Assembly (NCBI RefSeq): GCF_030433895.1
Contig: NZ_JARUXE010000007.1
Span: 1 to 64,000, forward strand
DNA: 64,000 nucleotides
From: Arthrobacter sp. PsM3
Lineage (GTDB): Bacteria; Actinomycetota; Actinomycetes; Actinomycetales; Micrococcaceae
Direction: 5' to 3'
Every line of letters starts with the position of its first letter. The first letter of the stretch is position 1. Of this stretch, positions 8,643 to 17,859 are shown one piece after another. The notes under the pieces were generated by a model. The model searched no databases. It saw nothing but the letters and a program-made list of their open reading frames with translations, and was not told the DNA's origin. The translations under genes and the position numbers were made by a program.

Positions 8643-8664
8643 GCCGGCCCCGCGCGGGGCCGGC
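8643..8664 (+). terminator. Perfect GC palindrome after ribA
   Basis: A 22-base perfect inverted repeat (gccggccccgc and its complement) follows the ribA stop by 18 bases. It can form an 8 to 9 bp GC stem, followed by a short cgtttcgg run. It could reduce or pause transcription before ribH. Confidence 0.5.
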
Positions 8665-8670
8665 CCGGCG

Positions 8671-8770
8671 TTTCGGCACACACGCGCTTCGACGCACACC
8701 ACGCGTTTCGGCACGCACCCCTACGACACGCACCCTTTCGACACGCACCCTTTCGACACGCACCCTACGA
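8671..8770 (+). repeat. 15-bp tandem repeat between ribA and ribH
   Basis: The unit cgacacgcaccctt(t) recurs at a 15-base step at 8709 (degenerate), 8724, 8739 and 8754; more diverged copies extend left to about 8671. The array ends about 25 bases before the ribH ATG. It has no ORF of its own. Confidence 0.8.
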
Positions 8771-8793
8771 CTGAGCAGGACAAGGATTCCCAG

Positions 8794-9279
8794 ATGAGCG
8801 GACACGGCGCACCACAGATTGACCTCAGCACCTTCAAGCCGGAGGAAACCTCCCAGCTGAAACTGGCCATTGTGGCCGCCAGCTGGCACACCCAGATCAT
8901 GGACGGGCTGCTGGACGGCGCCCTGCGCGCGGCGAAGGACGCTGGCATCTGCGAACCGACCGTGCTGCGCGTCCCCGGCACCTTTGAACTCCCTGTTGCC
9001 GCCGCCCGGCTGGCGCCGCACTTCGACGCCGTCGTGGCGCTCGGCGTCGTCATCCGCGGCGGCACCCCGCACTTCGAGTACGTCTGCGAGGCGGCCACCC
9101 TGGGCCTGACCGAGGTCTCGGTGCGCACCGGGGTCCCGGTCGGCTTCGGCGTGCTCACCTGCGACACGGAACAGCAGGGCATCGACCGGGCCGGGCTGCC
9201 GGGCTCCACCGAGGACAAGGGCCACGAGGCCGTCACCGCCGCCCTCGCCACCGCCGTGACGCTCAAGCAGTACAGCTAA
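8794..9279 (+). CDS. ribH: 6,7-dimethyl-8-ribityllumazine synthase
   Basis: Condenses the ribitylamino-pyrimidine with dihydroxybutanone phosphate to give lumazine, the RibE substrate. The 161-residue protein shows [27 protein letters not shown] and [17 protein letters not shown], with the catalytic His in the last motif, and PVGFGVLT near the end. An acaagga ribosome site precedes the ATG. It is the last rib gene, 169 bp after ribA, and the gap carries a palindrome and tandem repeat. Confidence 0.96.
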   Translation: MSGHGAPQIDLSTFKPEETSQLKLAIVAASWHTQIMDGLLDGALRAAKDAGICEPTVLRVPGTFELPVAAARLAPHFDAVVALGVVIRGGTPHFEYVCEAATLGLTEVSVRTGVPVGFGVLTCDTEQQGIDRAGLPGSTEDKGHEAVTAALATAVTLKQYS

Positions 9280-9314
9280 ACAGCTCGCGCAGGGTGCTAG
9301 AGAGCTGGCGCCGC

Positions 9315-9348
9315 GTCCGGCCGAACCCCGGACGGGGCACGGCCGGAC
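9315..9348 (+). terminator. Hairpin after ribH
   Basis: gtccggccg at 9315-9323 and cggccggac at 9340-9348 form a perfect 9 bp stem with a 16-base loop that can itself fold (cccgg/ccggg-like). It has no U-tract, as is common for high-GC actinobacterial terminators. It probably ends the riboflavin operon. Confidence 0.5.
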
Positions 9349-9436
9349 CCTGCGGACTGTGTAATCGCTCACATCCCCGTCGTCATTGAAGCGCCCGGCG
9401 GGCGTCCTCCGCCCGCGAGCAAGTAGGCTGGAGGGT

Positions 9437-9700
9437 GTGAAGAATTTCGAATCGCTGTTCGCAGAACTGAGTGAGAAGGCAGCCGCCCGCCCGGAAGGCT
9501 CCCGCACCGTCGCCGAACTGGATTCCGGAGTCCACGGCATCGGCAAGAAAGTCGTGGAGGAAGCAGCCGAGGTCTGGATGGCTGCCGAGTATGAATCCGA
9601 TGAAGCCGCCGCCGAAGAAATCTCGCAGCTGCTCTACCACCTGCAGGTTCTGATGCTCGCCAAAGGACTCAGCCTGGAAGACGTCTACAAGCATCTCTAG
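9437..9700 (+). CDS. hisE: Phosphoribosyl-ATP pyrophosphatase
   Basis: Second step of histidine synthesis, hydrolysing phosphoribosyl-ATP to phosphoribosyl-AMP. The 87-residue all-helical protein has the MazG-like acidic motif [13 protein letters not shown] and [16 protein letters not shown] for Mg2+ binding. GTG 9437 preceded by ggaggg is chosen over the longer frame because family members begin at KxFExLFAEL. It is separate from hisI, which lies 2.7 kb downstream, unlike the fused hisIE of enterobacteria. Confidence 0.95.
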   Translation: MKNFESLFAELSEKAAARPEGSRTVAELDSGVHGIGKKVVEEAAEVWMAAEYESDEAAAEEISQLLYHLQVLMLAKGLSLEDVYKHL

Positions 9701-9841
9701 CCACGTCCGCGCCGGACCCTGCCAGGCCGTGGCCCTGGCCTGATGACCCGGTGCATCGCGTGGCCCGCTGTGCCTGAACCGACTGATCTTGGACGGACTG
9801 TTCCTCAACGGACTTCGTCCCGACCCAGAAAGACCTCCCCA

Positions 9842-10684
9842 ATGCTGAGAGTTGCCGTCCCGAACAAGGGATCCCTGTCCGAAGCCGCCTCCGCCATGCT
9901 CGCCGAGGCCGGCTACCGCCAGCGCCGCGACACCCGCGAGCTGGTCATGGTGGACCCGGACAACGACATCGAATTCTTCTTCCTCCGGCCCCGCGACATC
10001 GCCGTCTACGTCGGCCAGGGCACGCTCGACGTCGGCATCACCGGCCGCGACCTGCTCCTGGACGCCGAGGTTGAAGCCGAGGAACTCCTCCCGCTGGGCT
10101 TCGCCGCCTCCACCTTCCGCTTCGCCGGCCCGGTCGGCGACTTCAGCACCGTCGAGCAGCTCGACGGCAAGCGCCTCGCCACCAGCTACGACGGCCTGCT
10201 CCGCGGCTACCTCGCCGAGCGCGGCATCAAGGCCAAGGTTGTCCGCCTCGACGGCGCCGTCGAATCCTCCGTGCGCCTCGGCGTGGCCGACGCGATCGCC
10301 GACGTCGTCGAAACCGGCAACACCCTCAAGGCTGCCGGCATGGAGATCTTCGGCCAGCCCATCCTGCACTCCGAAGCCGTCCTGATCGGCCGCAAGGGTG
10401 AGCAGAACCCGGCCGCCGAGGTGCTGATCCGCCGCCTGCAGGGCGTCCTCGTGGCGCACCAGTACGTGATGATGGACTACGACATCCGCAAGGAACTCGT
10501 GGAGGAAGCCGCCGCACTCACCCCCGGACTGGAATCGCCCACGGTCTCGCCGCTGCGCGACTCGGACTGGGTCGCAGTCCGTTCGATGGTGCCGAAGAAG
10601 CAGACCAACCGGATCATGGACGAGCTGTACGACCTGGGCGCCCGCGCCATCCTGGTCAGCACGATCCACGCCTGCCGCATCTGA
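9842..10684 (+). CDS. hisG: ATP phosphoribosyltransferase (long form)
   Basis: First and feedback-inhibited step of histidine synthesis. The 280-residue length and C-terminal region (about 205-280) match the long HisG type, which carries its own ACT-like regulatory domain and does not need HisZ. The start [14 protein letters not shown] is typical, and the PRPP-binding loop [14 protein letters not shown] is present. ATG 9842 fits the conserved N-terminus; there is an in-frame ATG upstream at 9743. It lies 141 bp after hisE. Confidence 0.96.
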   Translation: MLRVAVPNKGSLSEAASAMLAEAGYRQRRDTRELVMVDPDNDIEFFFLRPRDIAVYVGQGTLDVGITGRDLLLDAEVEAEELLPLGFAASTFRFAGPVGDFSTVEQLDGKRLATSYDGLLRGYLAERGIKAKVVRLDGAVESSVRLGVADAIADVVETGNTLKAAGMEIFGQPILHSEAVLIGRKGEQNPAAEVLIRRLQGVLVAHQYVMMDYDIRKELVEEAAALTPGLESPTVSPLRDSDWVAVRSMVPKKQTNRIMDELYDLGARAILVSTIHACRI

Positions 10685-10728
10685 CCCGGCGTGCCTGTTC
10701 CTTCCGTAAATGAATACCAGGAGAAGTC

Positions 10729-11505
10729 ATGGCAGTAGCCGTCCGCGTTATCCCGTGCCTGGACGTTGATGCCGGCCGCGTGGTCAAGGGCATCAACTTC
10801 GAAGGACTCCGCGACGCCGGAGACCCCGTCGAACTGGCGCACCGCTACGACAACGGCGGCGCCGACGAACTGACCTTCCTCGACGTCACGGCGTCCTCGG
10901 GCAACCGGGAAACCACCTTCGACGTCGTCCGGCGCACCGCCGAGGAAGTCTTCATCCCGCTGACCGTCGGCGGCGGCGTCCGCGGCGTGGCCGAGGTGGA
11001 CAAGCTCCTGCGTTTCGGGGCGGACAAGGCCGCGATCAACACCGCCGCCGTCGCCCGTCCCGACGTGATCGATGAGATCACCCGGCACTTCGGGTCCCAG
11101 GTCCTCGTGCTGTCCCTCGACGCGCGCCGCACCCGTCCCGGATCACAGCCCACCCCCTCCGGCTTCGAGGTCACCACCCACGGCGGACGCCAGGGGACCG
11201 GGATCGACGCAATCGCCTGGGCCCGGGAAGCGGCCGACCGCGGTGTGGGTGAAATCCTGCTCAACTCGATCGACGCCGACGGCACCAAGGACGGCTTCGA
11301 CCTGGAACTGATCCGGTTCGCGCGGGCCGCCGTCAAGGTCCCCCTCATCGCATCCGGCGGTGCCGGCAAGCCGGAGCACTTCCCGCCGGCCGTCGCGGCC
11401 GGAGCCGACGCGGTCCTCGCCGCGTCCGTCTTCCACTTCGGCCCGCTGGACATGATCGCCCAGGTCAAGGCCGCCATCCGGGCAGCAGGCTTCGAAGTCC
11501 GCTAA
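10729..11505 (+). CDS. hisF: Imidazole glycerol phosphate synthase, cyclase subunit HisF
   Basis: With the glutaminase HisH (not in this window) converts PRFAR to imidazole-glycerol phosphate and AICAR. The 258-residue TIM barrel begins [21 protein letters not shown], with the catalytic Asp in LDV. The second catalytic Asp is in LSLDARR, and the phosphate loops GGGVRG and ASGGAG are present. An aggag ribosome site precedes the ATG by about 7 bases. It follows hisG by 44 bp and probably shares its transcript. Confidence 0.97.
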   Translation: MAVAVRVIPCLDVDAGRVVKGINFEGLRDAGDPVELAHRYDNGGADELTFLDVTASSGNRETTFDVVRRTAEEVFIPLTVGGGVRGVAEVDKLLRFGADKAAINTAAVARPDVIDEITRHFGSQVLVLSLDARRTRPGSQPTPSGFEVTTHGGRQGTGIDAIAWAREAADRGVGEILLNSIDADGTKDGFDLELIRFARAAVKVPLIASGGAGKPEHFPPAVAAGADAVLAASVFHFGPLDMIAQVKAAIRAAGFEVR

Positions 11506-11523
11506 CCACCCACCGCTTAAACC

Positions 11524-11584
11524 AACGCGGGGTCACATCGCGCCCGTCCCGGAGGGGATTATGGGCGCTAAGTGACCCCGCGTT
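11524..11584. terminator. Long palindromic element between convergent hisF and the minus-strand gene
   Basis: The outer arms aacgcggggtcac (11524-11536) and gtgaccccgcgtt (11572-11584) are perfect 13 bp complements. Inner arms gcgccc and gggcgc also pair. The element lies between two genes that end toward each other, so it can serve as a bidirectional terminator. Its long, near-perfect shape also fits a dispersed palindromic repeat of the kind found in intergenic sites of Arthrobacter genomes. Confidence 0.65.
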
Positions 11585-11601
11585 GCTGTGTGGGGTGGGG
11601 G

Positions 11602-12246
11602 TTAGAGTCCGACTTCGGCGGACTGCAGGAGCGCGACGGCGTCCGGCTGGCCTTCGAAGGTCACGAGGGCGTGGCGGGTCCGGCCGTGGGCGTGCATGAG
11701 GAGTTCGCCCGGTTCGCCGACGATCGCCACCGAGACCGGGGCGCGCTTGGCGACGTGCCGGGGGCCGGAGGGACGCACCAGCACGATGCCGAGGTCCACG
11801 CCACGGTAGAGAATCGCCGCGCGCTTCACCAGCTCATCCCAGAGGGCGTCGGAGTACGCCTCGTCGAGGGCGCGGGGCGCCCAGCGGTCCACGGCCCGGC
11901 GGATGTCCTCGGTGTGGACGAAGTATTCGATCAGGTTGGCGCTTTCGTCCAGGGCCTTGATCTTCATCGGGGAAAACGCGGACGGCCCGGCGCGGAAGGA
12001 GTTGACTAACTTGTTGTAGTCCTCCGGCGTCGTGAGCTTGGCGGCCAGCGCGGCTGTGGCTTGGTCCGACGCTTTGGACAGACGCTTGATCAACAGTCCC
12101 AGGCCGACGGCGGCTTTGCGCTCTCGCAGGTACAGGTGGGCAGCAAGGTCCCTGGTCAGCCAGCCCTTACAGAGCGTGGGGGAGTCAGGACCGGCCGCCA
12201 GTAAGGTTTCGGCCAGAACTTCTCGGGACGGATCGACGAAATGCAT
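11602..12246 (-). CDS. TIGR03085-type protein (mycothiol-dependent/DinB-fold family)
   Basis: The 214-residue protein begins MHFVDPSREVLAETLLAAGP and contains LCKGWLTRDLAAHLYLRERK, the helix with the metal-binding His of the actinobacterial maleylpyruvate isomerase-like/DinB fold. IEYFVHTEDIRRAVDRWAPR is a second conserved segment. Members of TIGR03085 are found in mycothiol-producing actinobacteria; the substrate is unknown. ATG 12246 fits the usual N-terminus better than the 26-residue longer frame. It is convergent with hisF and divergent from hisI, so 12247-12400 must hold both promoters. Confidence 0.85.
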   Translation of the reverse strand: MHFVDPSREVLAETLLAAGPDSPTLCKGWLTRDLAAHLYLRERKAAVGLGLLIKRLSKASDQATAALAAKLTTPEDYNKLVNSFRAGPSAFSPMKIKALDESANLIEYFVHTEDIRRAVDRWAPRALDEAYSDALWDELVKRAAILYRGVDLGIVLVRPSGPRHVAKRAPVSVAIVGEPGELLMHAHGRTRHALVTFEGQPDAVALLQSAEVGL

Positions 12247-12400
12247 CACTTGTGAAACTAGCACGAGAGTGCCCCGGGTGGGCACGTGAACCGCCGTCGT
12301 TTTGGCCACTGGGAGCCGACTCACATCCGCGTGACGCCGATGTTAAGGGGGTGCCGGGCGGCTGGGCGGCACCGTGCACGGAGGCACTAGACTGGATCTG

Positions 12401-12883
12401 ATGTCTGAGCAGCCCGCCCCCGCCCCCGTCAGTGGAAGAACTGTCAACGGAATCACCGACAGCGTACGTTCCGTCAGCGGAAGTCCAGTCGCGGAAAACA
12501 CCGGTCCCGGATCGGCTGCGCCCGCGGACACCCTCCCTGCCGGCCTTGCTGCAGCCCTGAAGCGGGACAGCGCCGGCCTGGTCGCCGCGATCGTGCAGCA
12601 GTTCGACACCAACGAGGTGCTGATGCTCGGCTGGATGGATGACGAGGCCCTGCGCCGCACCATGACCAGCGGGCGGGTGACGTTCTACTCGCGCTCCCGC
12701 CAGGAATACTGGCGCAAGGGGGACACCTCCGGCCACGTGCAGTGGGTCAAGTCGCTCGCCATGGACTGCGACGGCGACGCGCTGCTGGTCCGTGTGGACC
12801 AGGTCGGCGCGGCCTGCCACACCGGAACCCGGACGTGCTTCGACGGCCGCGGACTCGACGTCGTCACCGGCCACGCCGACTGA
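12401..12883 (+). CDS. hisI: Phosphoribosyl-AMP cyclohydrolase
   Basis: Third step of histidine synthesis, opening the purine ring of phosphoribosyl-AMP. The 160-residue protein has a variable N-terminus of about 45 residues and then the catalytic core: [30 protein letters not shown], and the zinc/Mg site with [14 protein letters not shown] and [10 protein letters not shown]. The start is taken at ATG 12401; a GTG at 12374 is in frame and closer to no better ribosome site. It is followed by trpE after 105 bp. Confidence 0.93.
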   Translation: MSEQPAPAPVSGRTVNGITDSVRSVSGSPVAENTGPGSAAPADTLPAGLAAALKRDSAGLVAAIVQQFDTNEVLMLGWMDDEALRRTMTSGRVTFYSRSRQEYWRKGDTSGHVQWVKSLAMDCDGDALLVRVDQVGAACHTGTRTCFDGRGLDVVTGHAD

Positions 12884-12895
12884 CCCGGCGGTTGA

Positions 12896-12941
12896 CTGCG
12901 GCCCAGCCGCAGCAAGCAACCCCGGCGGGGCCAGGCCCCGC
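12896..12941 (+). terminator. Two tandem hairpins between hisI and trpE
   Basis: ctgcggc/gccgcag (12896-12902 with 12906-12912) and gcggggc/gccccgc (12925-12931 with 12935-12941) are both perfect 7 bp stems with 3-base loops. They sit 50 to 90 bases before trpE. No Trp-rich leader peptide is seen, so classical ribosome-mediated attenuation is not supported; termination after hisI is more likely. Confidence 0.45.
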
Positions 12942-12988
12942 ACACTCAACCTTCAGGACCACTGAAAGAACAGGCGGAAACCACAGCC

Positions 12989-14554
12989 ATGCAGGACCTT
13001 GGAATCATCAGCCCAAGCCTGGAGGAGTTCCGTGAACTCGCAGGCCACAGCCGTGTTATCCCCGTCCGGCTGAAGGTGCTGGCTGACGCCGAAACGCCGA
13101 TCGGGCTGTACCGCAGACTTGCCCAGGGCCAGCCCGGCACGTTCCTGATGGAATCCGCCGCCGTCGGAGGCTCCTGGTCGCGCTACTCCTTCATCGGCGC
13201 GCGGTCCAGGGCGACCCTGACCACCAAGGACGGCCAGGCATACTGGCTCGGCGAGCCGCCCGTCGGGGTGCCGCTGGGCGGCAGCCCGGTGGACGCGATC
13301 CGCGACACCATCGAGGCCCTCCGCACCGACCGCTTCGACGGCCTGCCGCCCTTCACCTCCGGCCTGGTGGGCTTCCTCGGCTGGGAAACCGTCCGCCACT
13401 GGGAGAAACTGACCAGCCCGCCGGAGGATGACCTGCAACTGCCCGAGATGGCACTCAACCTCGTCACGGACATGGCGGTGCACGACAACATGGACGGCAC
13501 CGTGCTGCTGATCGCCAATGCGATCAACTTCGACAACAGCTCCGACCGGGTCGACGAAGCCTGGCACGACGCCGTCGCCCGGGTCAAGGCGCTGCTGGCC
13601 CAGGTCAGCACTCCCGTGAAGCAGCCGGTTTCCGTGCTCGACCCCGCCGCCCTGGACTTCGCCTCCAGCGTGCAGGAACGCTGGAATGAGGCGGACTACC
13701 TCGCCGCCCTGGACCGCAGCAAAGAGGCGATCGTCGACGGCGAGGTCTTCCAGGTGGTCATCTCGCGCCGCTTCGAAATGGAATGCGGCGCGGACCCGCT
13801 GGACGTCTACCGGGTACTCCGGAACACCAACCCCAGCCCCTACATGTACATCTTCAGCCTCGAGGACGCCGACGGCCGGCAATATTCGATCGTCGGGTCC
13901 TCCCCGGAGGCGCTGGTGACCGTGACGGGCGAGGAAGTCATCACCCACCCCATCGCCGGCTCCCGGCCGCGCGGCAAGACCGTGGAGGCGGACAAGGCCC
14001 TGGCCGAGGAGCTCCTCGCAGACGAGAAGGAACGCGCCGAACACCTGATGCTGGTGGACCTGTCCCGCAACGACCTCTCCAAGGTCTGCGTCGCCGGCTC
14101 CGTCGACGTCACCCAGTTCATGGAAGTCGAACGCTTCAGCCACATCATGCACCTGGTCTCCACCGTCGTCGGCAAACTGGCGCCCACCGCGAAGGCCTAC
14201 GACGTGCTGAAGGCGACGTTCCCGGCCGGGACGCTGTCCGGCGCCCCCAAGCCCCGCGCGCTCCGCCTGCTCGATGAGCTGGAACCGCACCGCCGCGGAA
14301 TCTACGGGGGAGTGGTCGGCTATCTCGACTTCGCCGGCGACATGGACATGGCCATCGCCATCCGCTCTGCGCTGCTCCGGGAAGGACGCGCCTACGTGCA
14401 GGCAGGCGGCGGCATCGTGGCCGACTCGGTGAACGCCACCGAGGCCCTCGAAACCGTCAACAAAGCCGCCGCCCCGATGCGGGCCGTCCACACGGCCCGG
14501 TCGCTGCGCAATATCACCGCCGAGTCCATTTCCGACGCCGGGACGCAGTCATGA
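12989..14554 (+). CDS. trpE: Anthranilate synthase component I
   Basis: Converts chorismate to anthranilate using ammonia from TrpG, which is not in this window. The 521-residue protein has the N-terminal feedback domain with LMESAAVGGSWSRYSFIG (the LLES-type tryptophan-binding region) and the chorismate-utilising domain from about 235. The latter includes GEVFQVVISRR, SPEALV, PIAGSRPRGKT, DLSRNDLSKVC, HLVSTV and FPAGTLSGAPK. The active-site residues of these motifs are present. It heads the trp cluster, and its stop overlaps the next gene by 4 bp (ATGA). Confidence 0.96.
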   Translation: MQDLGIISPSLEEFRELAGHSRVIPVRLKVLADAETPIGLYRRLAQGQPGTFLMESAAVGGSWSRYSFIGARSRATLTTKDGQAYWLGEPPVGVPLGGSPVDAIRDTIEALRTDRFDGLPPFTSGLVGFLGWETVRHWEKLTSPPEDDLQLPEMALNLVTDMAVHDNMDGTVLLIANAINFDNSSDRVDEAWHDAVARVKALLAQVSTPVKQPVSVLDPAALDFASSVQERWNEADYLAALDRSKEAIVDGEVFQVVISRRFEMECGADPLDVYRVLRNTNPSPYMYIFSLEDADGRQYSIVGSSPEALVTVTGEEVITHPIAGSRPRGKTVEADKALAEELLADEKERAEHLMLVDLSRNDLSKVCVAGSVDVTQFMEVERFSHIMHLVSTVVGKLAPTAKAYDVLKATFPAGTLSGAPKPRALRLLDELEPHRRGIYGGVVGYLDFAGDMDMAIAIRSALLREGRAYVQAGGGIVADSVNATEALETVNKAAAPMRAVHTARSLRNITAESISDAGTQS

Positions 14555-15186
14555 GCGGCACCACCGTCAAGAGCACCAGCCCTGTGATTCCCCGTTGGGC
14601 GCGGAAATCCACCCTGGTGCTTGCCATCGTCGCCCTGGCATTGGCCGTCTTCGGCACCACGACGCAGACCTGGCTCACCGTCCACCTCGATCCCGCCCAG
14701 CTCGGCCAGGCCGTCAGCAGCCAGGACGGCCTGCACGTGCAGGGCAGCAAAGCCGCGACGACCGTGACGGCCCTTGCGCTGGTGGCCCTCGCCGGCGGAC
14801 TGGCGGCGTCGATCGCCGGCCGGATCGCCCGCTGGATCATCACGGCGCTCATCCTGCTGGCCGCCGCAGGCATCGTCAGCGCCGCCGCAATCGTGATTAC
14901 GGACCCGCTGGCCGCCGCCCAGGGCTCCATCGCCGCCGCCACCGGGATCACCGGCAGCGACGTATCGGTGGACGTCACGGCGTTCCCGGCCCTCGCCGTC
15001 GTGGCCGGCGCCCTGCTGGGGCTCAGCGCGCTGCTGATCATCCCTGCGGGCCGCTTCTGGAAGTCGCGCACCAAATACGACACCGCAGCCACGGGGGCCG
15101 CCGCCGGCGGATCCGCGGCGCCGGCCGGACCGCCGGACGACATCGACAGCTGGGACCGTTTGTCACGAGGTGACGATCCCACCTGA
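14551..15186 (+). CDS. Trp biosynthesis-associated membrane protein (TIGR02234)
   Basis: A 211-residue membrane protein with four hydrophobic segments at about 15-35, 67-87, 93-115 and 145-165, and a soluble Gly/Ala/Pro-rich tail ending in DDIDSWDRLSRGDDPT. Proteins of this family occur almost only inside actinobacterial trp operons, between trpE and trpC. The molecular function is unknown; transport or a scaffold role are guesses. The ATG overlaps the trpE stop. Confidence 0.85.
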   Translation: MSGTTVKSTSPVIPRWARKSTLVLAIVALALAVFGTTTQTWLTVHLDPAQLGQAVSSQDGLHVQGSKAATTVTALALVALAGGLAASIAGRIARWIITALILLAAAGIVSAAAIVITDPLAAAQGSIAAATGITGSDVSVDVTAFPALAVVAGALLGLSALLIIPAGRFWKSRTKYDTAATGAAAGGSAAPAGPPDDIDSWDRLSRGDDPT

Positions 15187-15302
15187 GCCGGTGCCGCGTG
15201 TGCGCCCGGTAACGCGCCCCAGTGAGGCGGCCCGGTAACGCGGCGAACAACACTGCCAAAAAATGGCAGAATGTAAGCAGTATTCACCCTGAGGAGATTC
15301 CC

Positions 15303-15593
15303 ATGAGCAAAGCCCCTGTTTCCGCCCCCAAGCCCGCTGCCGGAACCGGCTACTCCTACGACGACATCGATCACCAAGAACCGACCGGCCACGGCAACAG
15401 CCCGGCAGCCTGGACCACCGTTTTTGTTATGCTCGTCGGTGCCCTCATCATGTCCATCGCCTTTGTCATCGCCAACACCACGATCTTCATCGCGGGCGGC
15501 GTCGTCATGGCCGTCGGCCTGGTCGTCGGCTTTGCCATGCGCAAGGCCGGCTACGGTGTGGGCGGCAGCAAGCTGAAGAACTCCGGCCACTAA
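15303..15593 (+). CDS. HGxxPAAW motif membrane protein
   Basis: A 96-residue protein with the motif GHGNSPAAWT at about residues 31-40 followed by two transmembrane segments (about 42-62 and 66-84). The HGxxPAAW family is widespread in actinobacteria next to trpC; function unknown. ATG 15303 follows a gaggag ribosome site, which decides it over the longer in-frame ATG at 15222. It lies 2 bp before trpC. Confidence 0.88.
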   Translation: MSKAPVSAPKPAAGTGYSYDDIDHQEPTGHGNSPAAWTTVFVMLVGALIMSIAFVIANTTIFIAGGVVMAVGLVVGFAMRKAGYGVGGSKLKNSGH

Positions 15594-15595
15594 GG

Positions 15596-16414
15596 GTGAG
15601 CGTTCTCGATGACATCAACGCCGGTGTCAGGGAGGATATGGAGGCCCGTCAGCGGCTCACCACGCTCGCCGAGCTGAAGGAGCGCGCCGCCGCGGCCGCA
15701 CCGGCGCGCGACGCGTGGACCGCCCTGGGCGGCGCCTCGGCAACGCGCGACCAGCTGAAGGTCATTGCCGAAATCAAGCGCCGCAGCCCCTCCAAGGGCG
15801 ATCTCGCCAGCATTGCGGACCCCGCCTCGCTCGCCGTGCAGTACGCCGGAGGCGGCGCCGCCGCGATCAGCGTCCTGACCGAACAGCGCCGTTTCAACGG
15901 CTCGCTCGCTGACTTCGACGCCGTCCGGGCAGCCGTGGACATTCCGCTGCTGCGCAAGGACTTCATGATCGACGAGTACCAGATCTGGGAGGCCCGGGTA
16001 CACGGGGCCGACCTGATCCTGCTGATCGTGGCGTCCCTGTCCGACGCGCAGCTGCGCGAGTTCAGCGCCCTCAGCCGCGAACTCGGCATGAATGTGCTCG
16101 TCGAGACGCACACCGCCGGGGAAATCGAGCGGGCGGTCGCCGCAGGGGCGCGAATCATCGGCGTCAACGTGCGCAACCTCAAGACGCTCGACGTCGACCG
16201 TTCCGTCTTCGCCGGACTCGCCGGAGGCATTCCCGCCGGCGCGCTCGTCATCGCGGAATCGGGCGTGCGCGGTGTCAACGATGTCCGGCACTACGCCGCG
16301 AACGGCGCCAACGCGGTGCTCGTGGGCGAAGCCCTGGTCAGTGACGCGACCCCGCGGGAGCGGATCGCGGAGTTTATGGCCGCCGGAGCCGAAGAAATCG
16401 CCGCACGTTCCTGA
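15596..16414 (+). CDS. trpC: Indole-3-glycerol phosphate synthase
   Basis: Closes the indole ring from the anthranilate-derived CdRP. The 272-residue TIM barrel has VIAEIKRRSPSKG (catalytic Lys), LTEQRRFNGS, LLRKDFMIDEYQ (second catalytic Lys), VETHTAGE, GVNVRNLKTL and IAESGV. The GTG start (VSVLDDINAG) lies 2 bp after the previous stop and is preceded by taaggg. It is a monofunctional enzyme, not fused to TrpF. Confidence 0.96.
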   Translation: MSVLDDINAGVREDMEARQRLTTLAELKERAAAAAPARDAWTALGGASATRDQLKVIAEIKRRSPSKGDLASIADPASLAVQYAGGGAAAISVLTEQRRFNGSLADFDAVRAAVDIPLLRKDFMIDEYQIWEARVHGADLILLIVASLSDAQLREFSALSRELGMNVLVETHTAGEIERAVAAGARIIGVNVRNLKTLDVDRSVFAGLAGGIPAGALVIAESGVRGVNDVRHYAANGANAVLVGEALVSDATPRERIAEFMAAGAEEIAARS

Positions 16415-16421
16415 ACGGCGC

Positions 16422-16446
16422 TCCGGCCGGGCAATGCCTGGCCGGA
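16422..16446 (+). terminator. Hairpin between trpC and trpB
   Basis: tccggccgggca and tgccTggccgga are complementary over 12 bases with one G-T pair, eight bases after the trpC stop. A stem of at least 9 bp is possible. It may be a partial terminator or an mRNA processing point that separates trpC from trpBA. Confidence 0.45.
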
Positions 16447-16497
16447 CGGCGGCAGCGCAGCCGTGCGGACCCCAGATCTAATTAGCAGTGGAACAGG

Positions 16498-17859
16498 ATG
16501 GTGAGACTGATGGTCGATGCGCCAGCAGCCGGCTCAGACGAAAGCGCCGTGGACGCGTTCCTGCAGGGTGGAGAATCCCTGCGGCACGCCCCCGGCCCGT
16601 ACTTCGGCTCCTACGGCGGCCGATGGATGCCCGAGTCACTCATCGCAGCCCTGGATGAGCTTGAGGACACCTTCGAGAAGGCCAAGGCCGATCCGGAGTT
16701 CACCGCGCAGATCGCGGAGCTGAACAAGAACTACTCGGGCCGGCCCTCGCTGCTGACCGAGGCCAAGCGCTTCGCCGAACACGCCGGGGGAGTCCGGATC
16801 TTCCTCAAGCGCGAGGACCTCAACCACACCGGTTCCCACAAGATCAACAACGTGCTGGGCCAGGCGCTCCTGGCCAAGCGCATGGGCAAGACCCGTGTCA
16901 TCGCCGAGACCGGCGCCGGACAGCACGGCGTCGCCAGCGCCACCGCCGCAGCCCTGATGGGCCTGGAATGCGTCGTGTACATGGGTGCCGAGGACTGCCG
17001 CCGGCAGTCCCTGAACGTGGCCCGGATGGAGCTCCTCGGAGCCACCGTCATCCCGGTGACCAACGGTTCCCAGACCCTGAAGGACGCCATCAACGAGGCG
17101 CTCCGCGACTGGGTCGCCAACGTGGACAACACCCACTACCTGCTGGGCACCGCCGCCGGGGCGCACCCGTTCCCGGCCATGGTCCGCTACTTCCACGAGG
17201 TCATCGGCGAGGAAGCCCGGGCCCAGATCCTGGAGCAGGCCGGCCGCCTGCCCGACGCCGTCTGCGCCTGCATCGGTGGCGGCTCGAACGCCATCGGCAT
17301 CTTCCACGGCTTCCTGGACGATCCCTCGGTCAAGATCTACGGCTTCGAGGCCGGCGGCGAGGGCGTCGAAACCGGCCGCCACGCCGCCACCATCACCCTC
17401 GGAAAGCCCGGCGTGCTGCACGGCGCCCGCTCCTACCTGATGCAGGACGACGACGGCCAGACCATCGAATCGCACTCCATTTCGGCGGGCCTGGACTACC
17501 CCGGCGTCGGCCCCGAGCATTCGTACCTCGCGGACATCGGGCGCGTCAGCTACGAGCCCATCACCGACAGCGAGGCGATGGACGCGTTCCGGCTGCTCTG
17601 CCGCACCGAGGGCATCATCCCAGCCATCGAGTCCGCGCACGCCCTAGCCGGTGCGATGAAGGTCGGCCAGCGGATCGCCGCCGAATGTGCCGCCGACGAA
17701 GCCGCCGGCAAATCAACCGTCAAAGCGTCGGAAAAGATCGTGATCGTGAACCTGTCCGGCCGCGGCGACAAGGACGTGGCCACCGCCGCCGAATGGTTCG
17801 ACCTGCTGGAGAAGGATTCACCCGAGCACGAGATCGCCAAAGAGGGGGAGCAGCTGTGA
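16498..17859 (+). CDS. trpB: Tryptophan synthase beta chain
   Basis: PLP enzyme that joins indole with L-serine. The 453-residue protein has the PLP lysine in [14 protein letters not shown] (about residues 110-123), the beta-chain loop [10 protein letters not shown], the phosphate-binding GGGSNAIG, and [12 protein letters not shown] near the end. The N-terminal about 30 residues vary; the ATG at 16510 ([10 protein letters not shown]) is an equally likely start. The stop overlaps the trpA GTG by 4 bp, matching the obligate beta/alpha complex. Confidence 0.96.
   Translation: MVRLMVDAPAAGSDESAVDAFLQGGESLRHAPGPYFGSYGGRWMPESLIAALDELEDTFEKAKADPEFTAQIAELNKNYSGRPSLLTEAKRFAEHAGGVRIFLKREDLNHTGSHKINNVLGQALLAKRMGKTRVIAETGAGQHGVASATAAALMGLECVVYMGAEDCRRQSLNVARMELLGATVIPVTNGSQTLKDAINEALRDWVANVDNTHYLLGTAAGAHPFPAMVRYFHEVIGEEARAQILEQAGRLPDAVCACIGGGSNAIGIFHGFLDDPSVKIYGFEAGGEGVETGRHAATITLGKPGVLHGARSYLMQDDDGQTIESHSISAGLDYPGVGPEHSYLADIGRVSYEPITDSEAMDAFRLLCRTEGIIPAIESAHALAGAMKVGQRIAAECAADEAAGKSTVKASEKIVIVNLSGRGDKDVATAAEWFDLLEKDSPEHEIAKEGEQL

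Noticed and set aside
12884-12988. Tryptophan attenuator or T-box before trpE
   Set aside because: Two hairpins are present, but there is no Trp-codon leader peptide and no T-box sequence.
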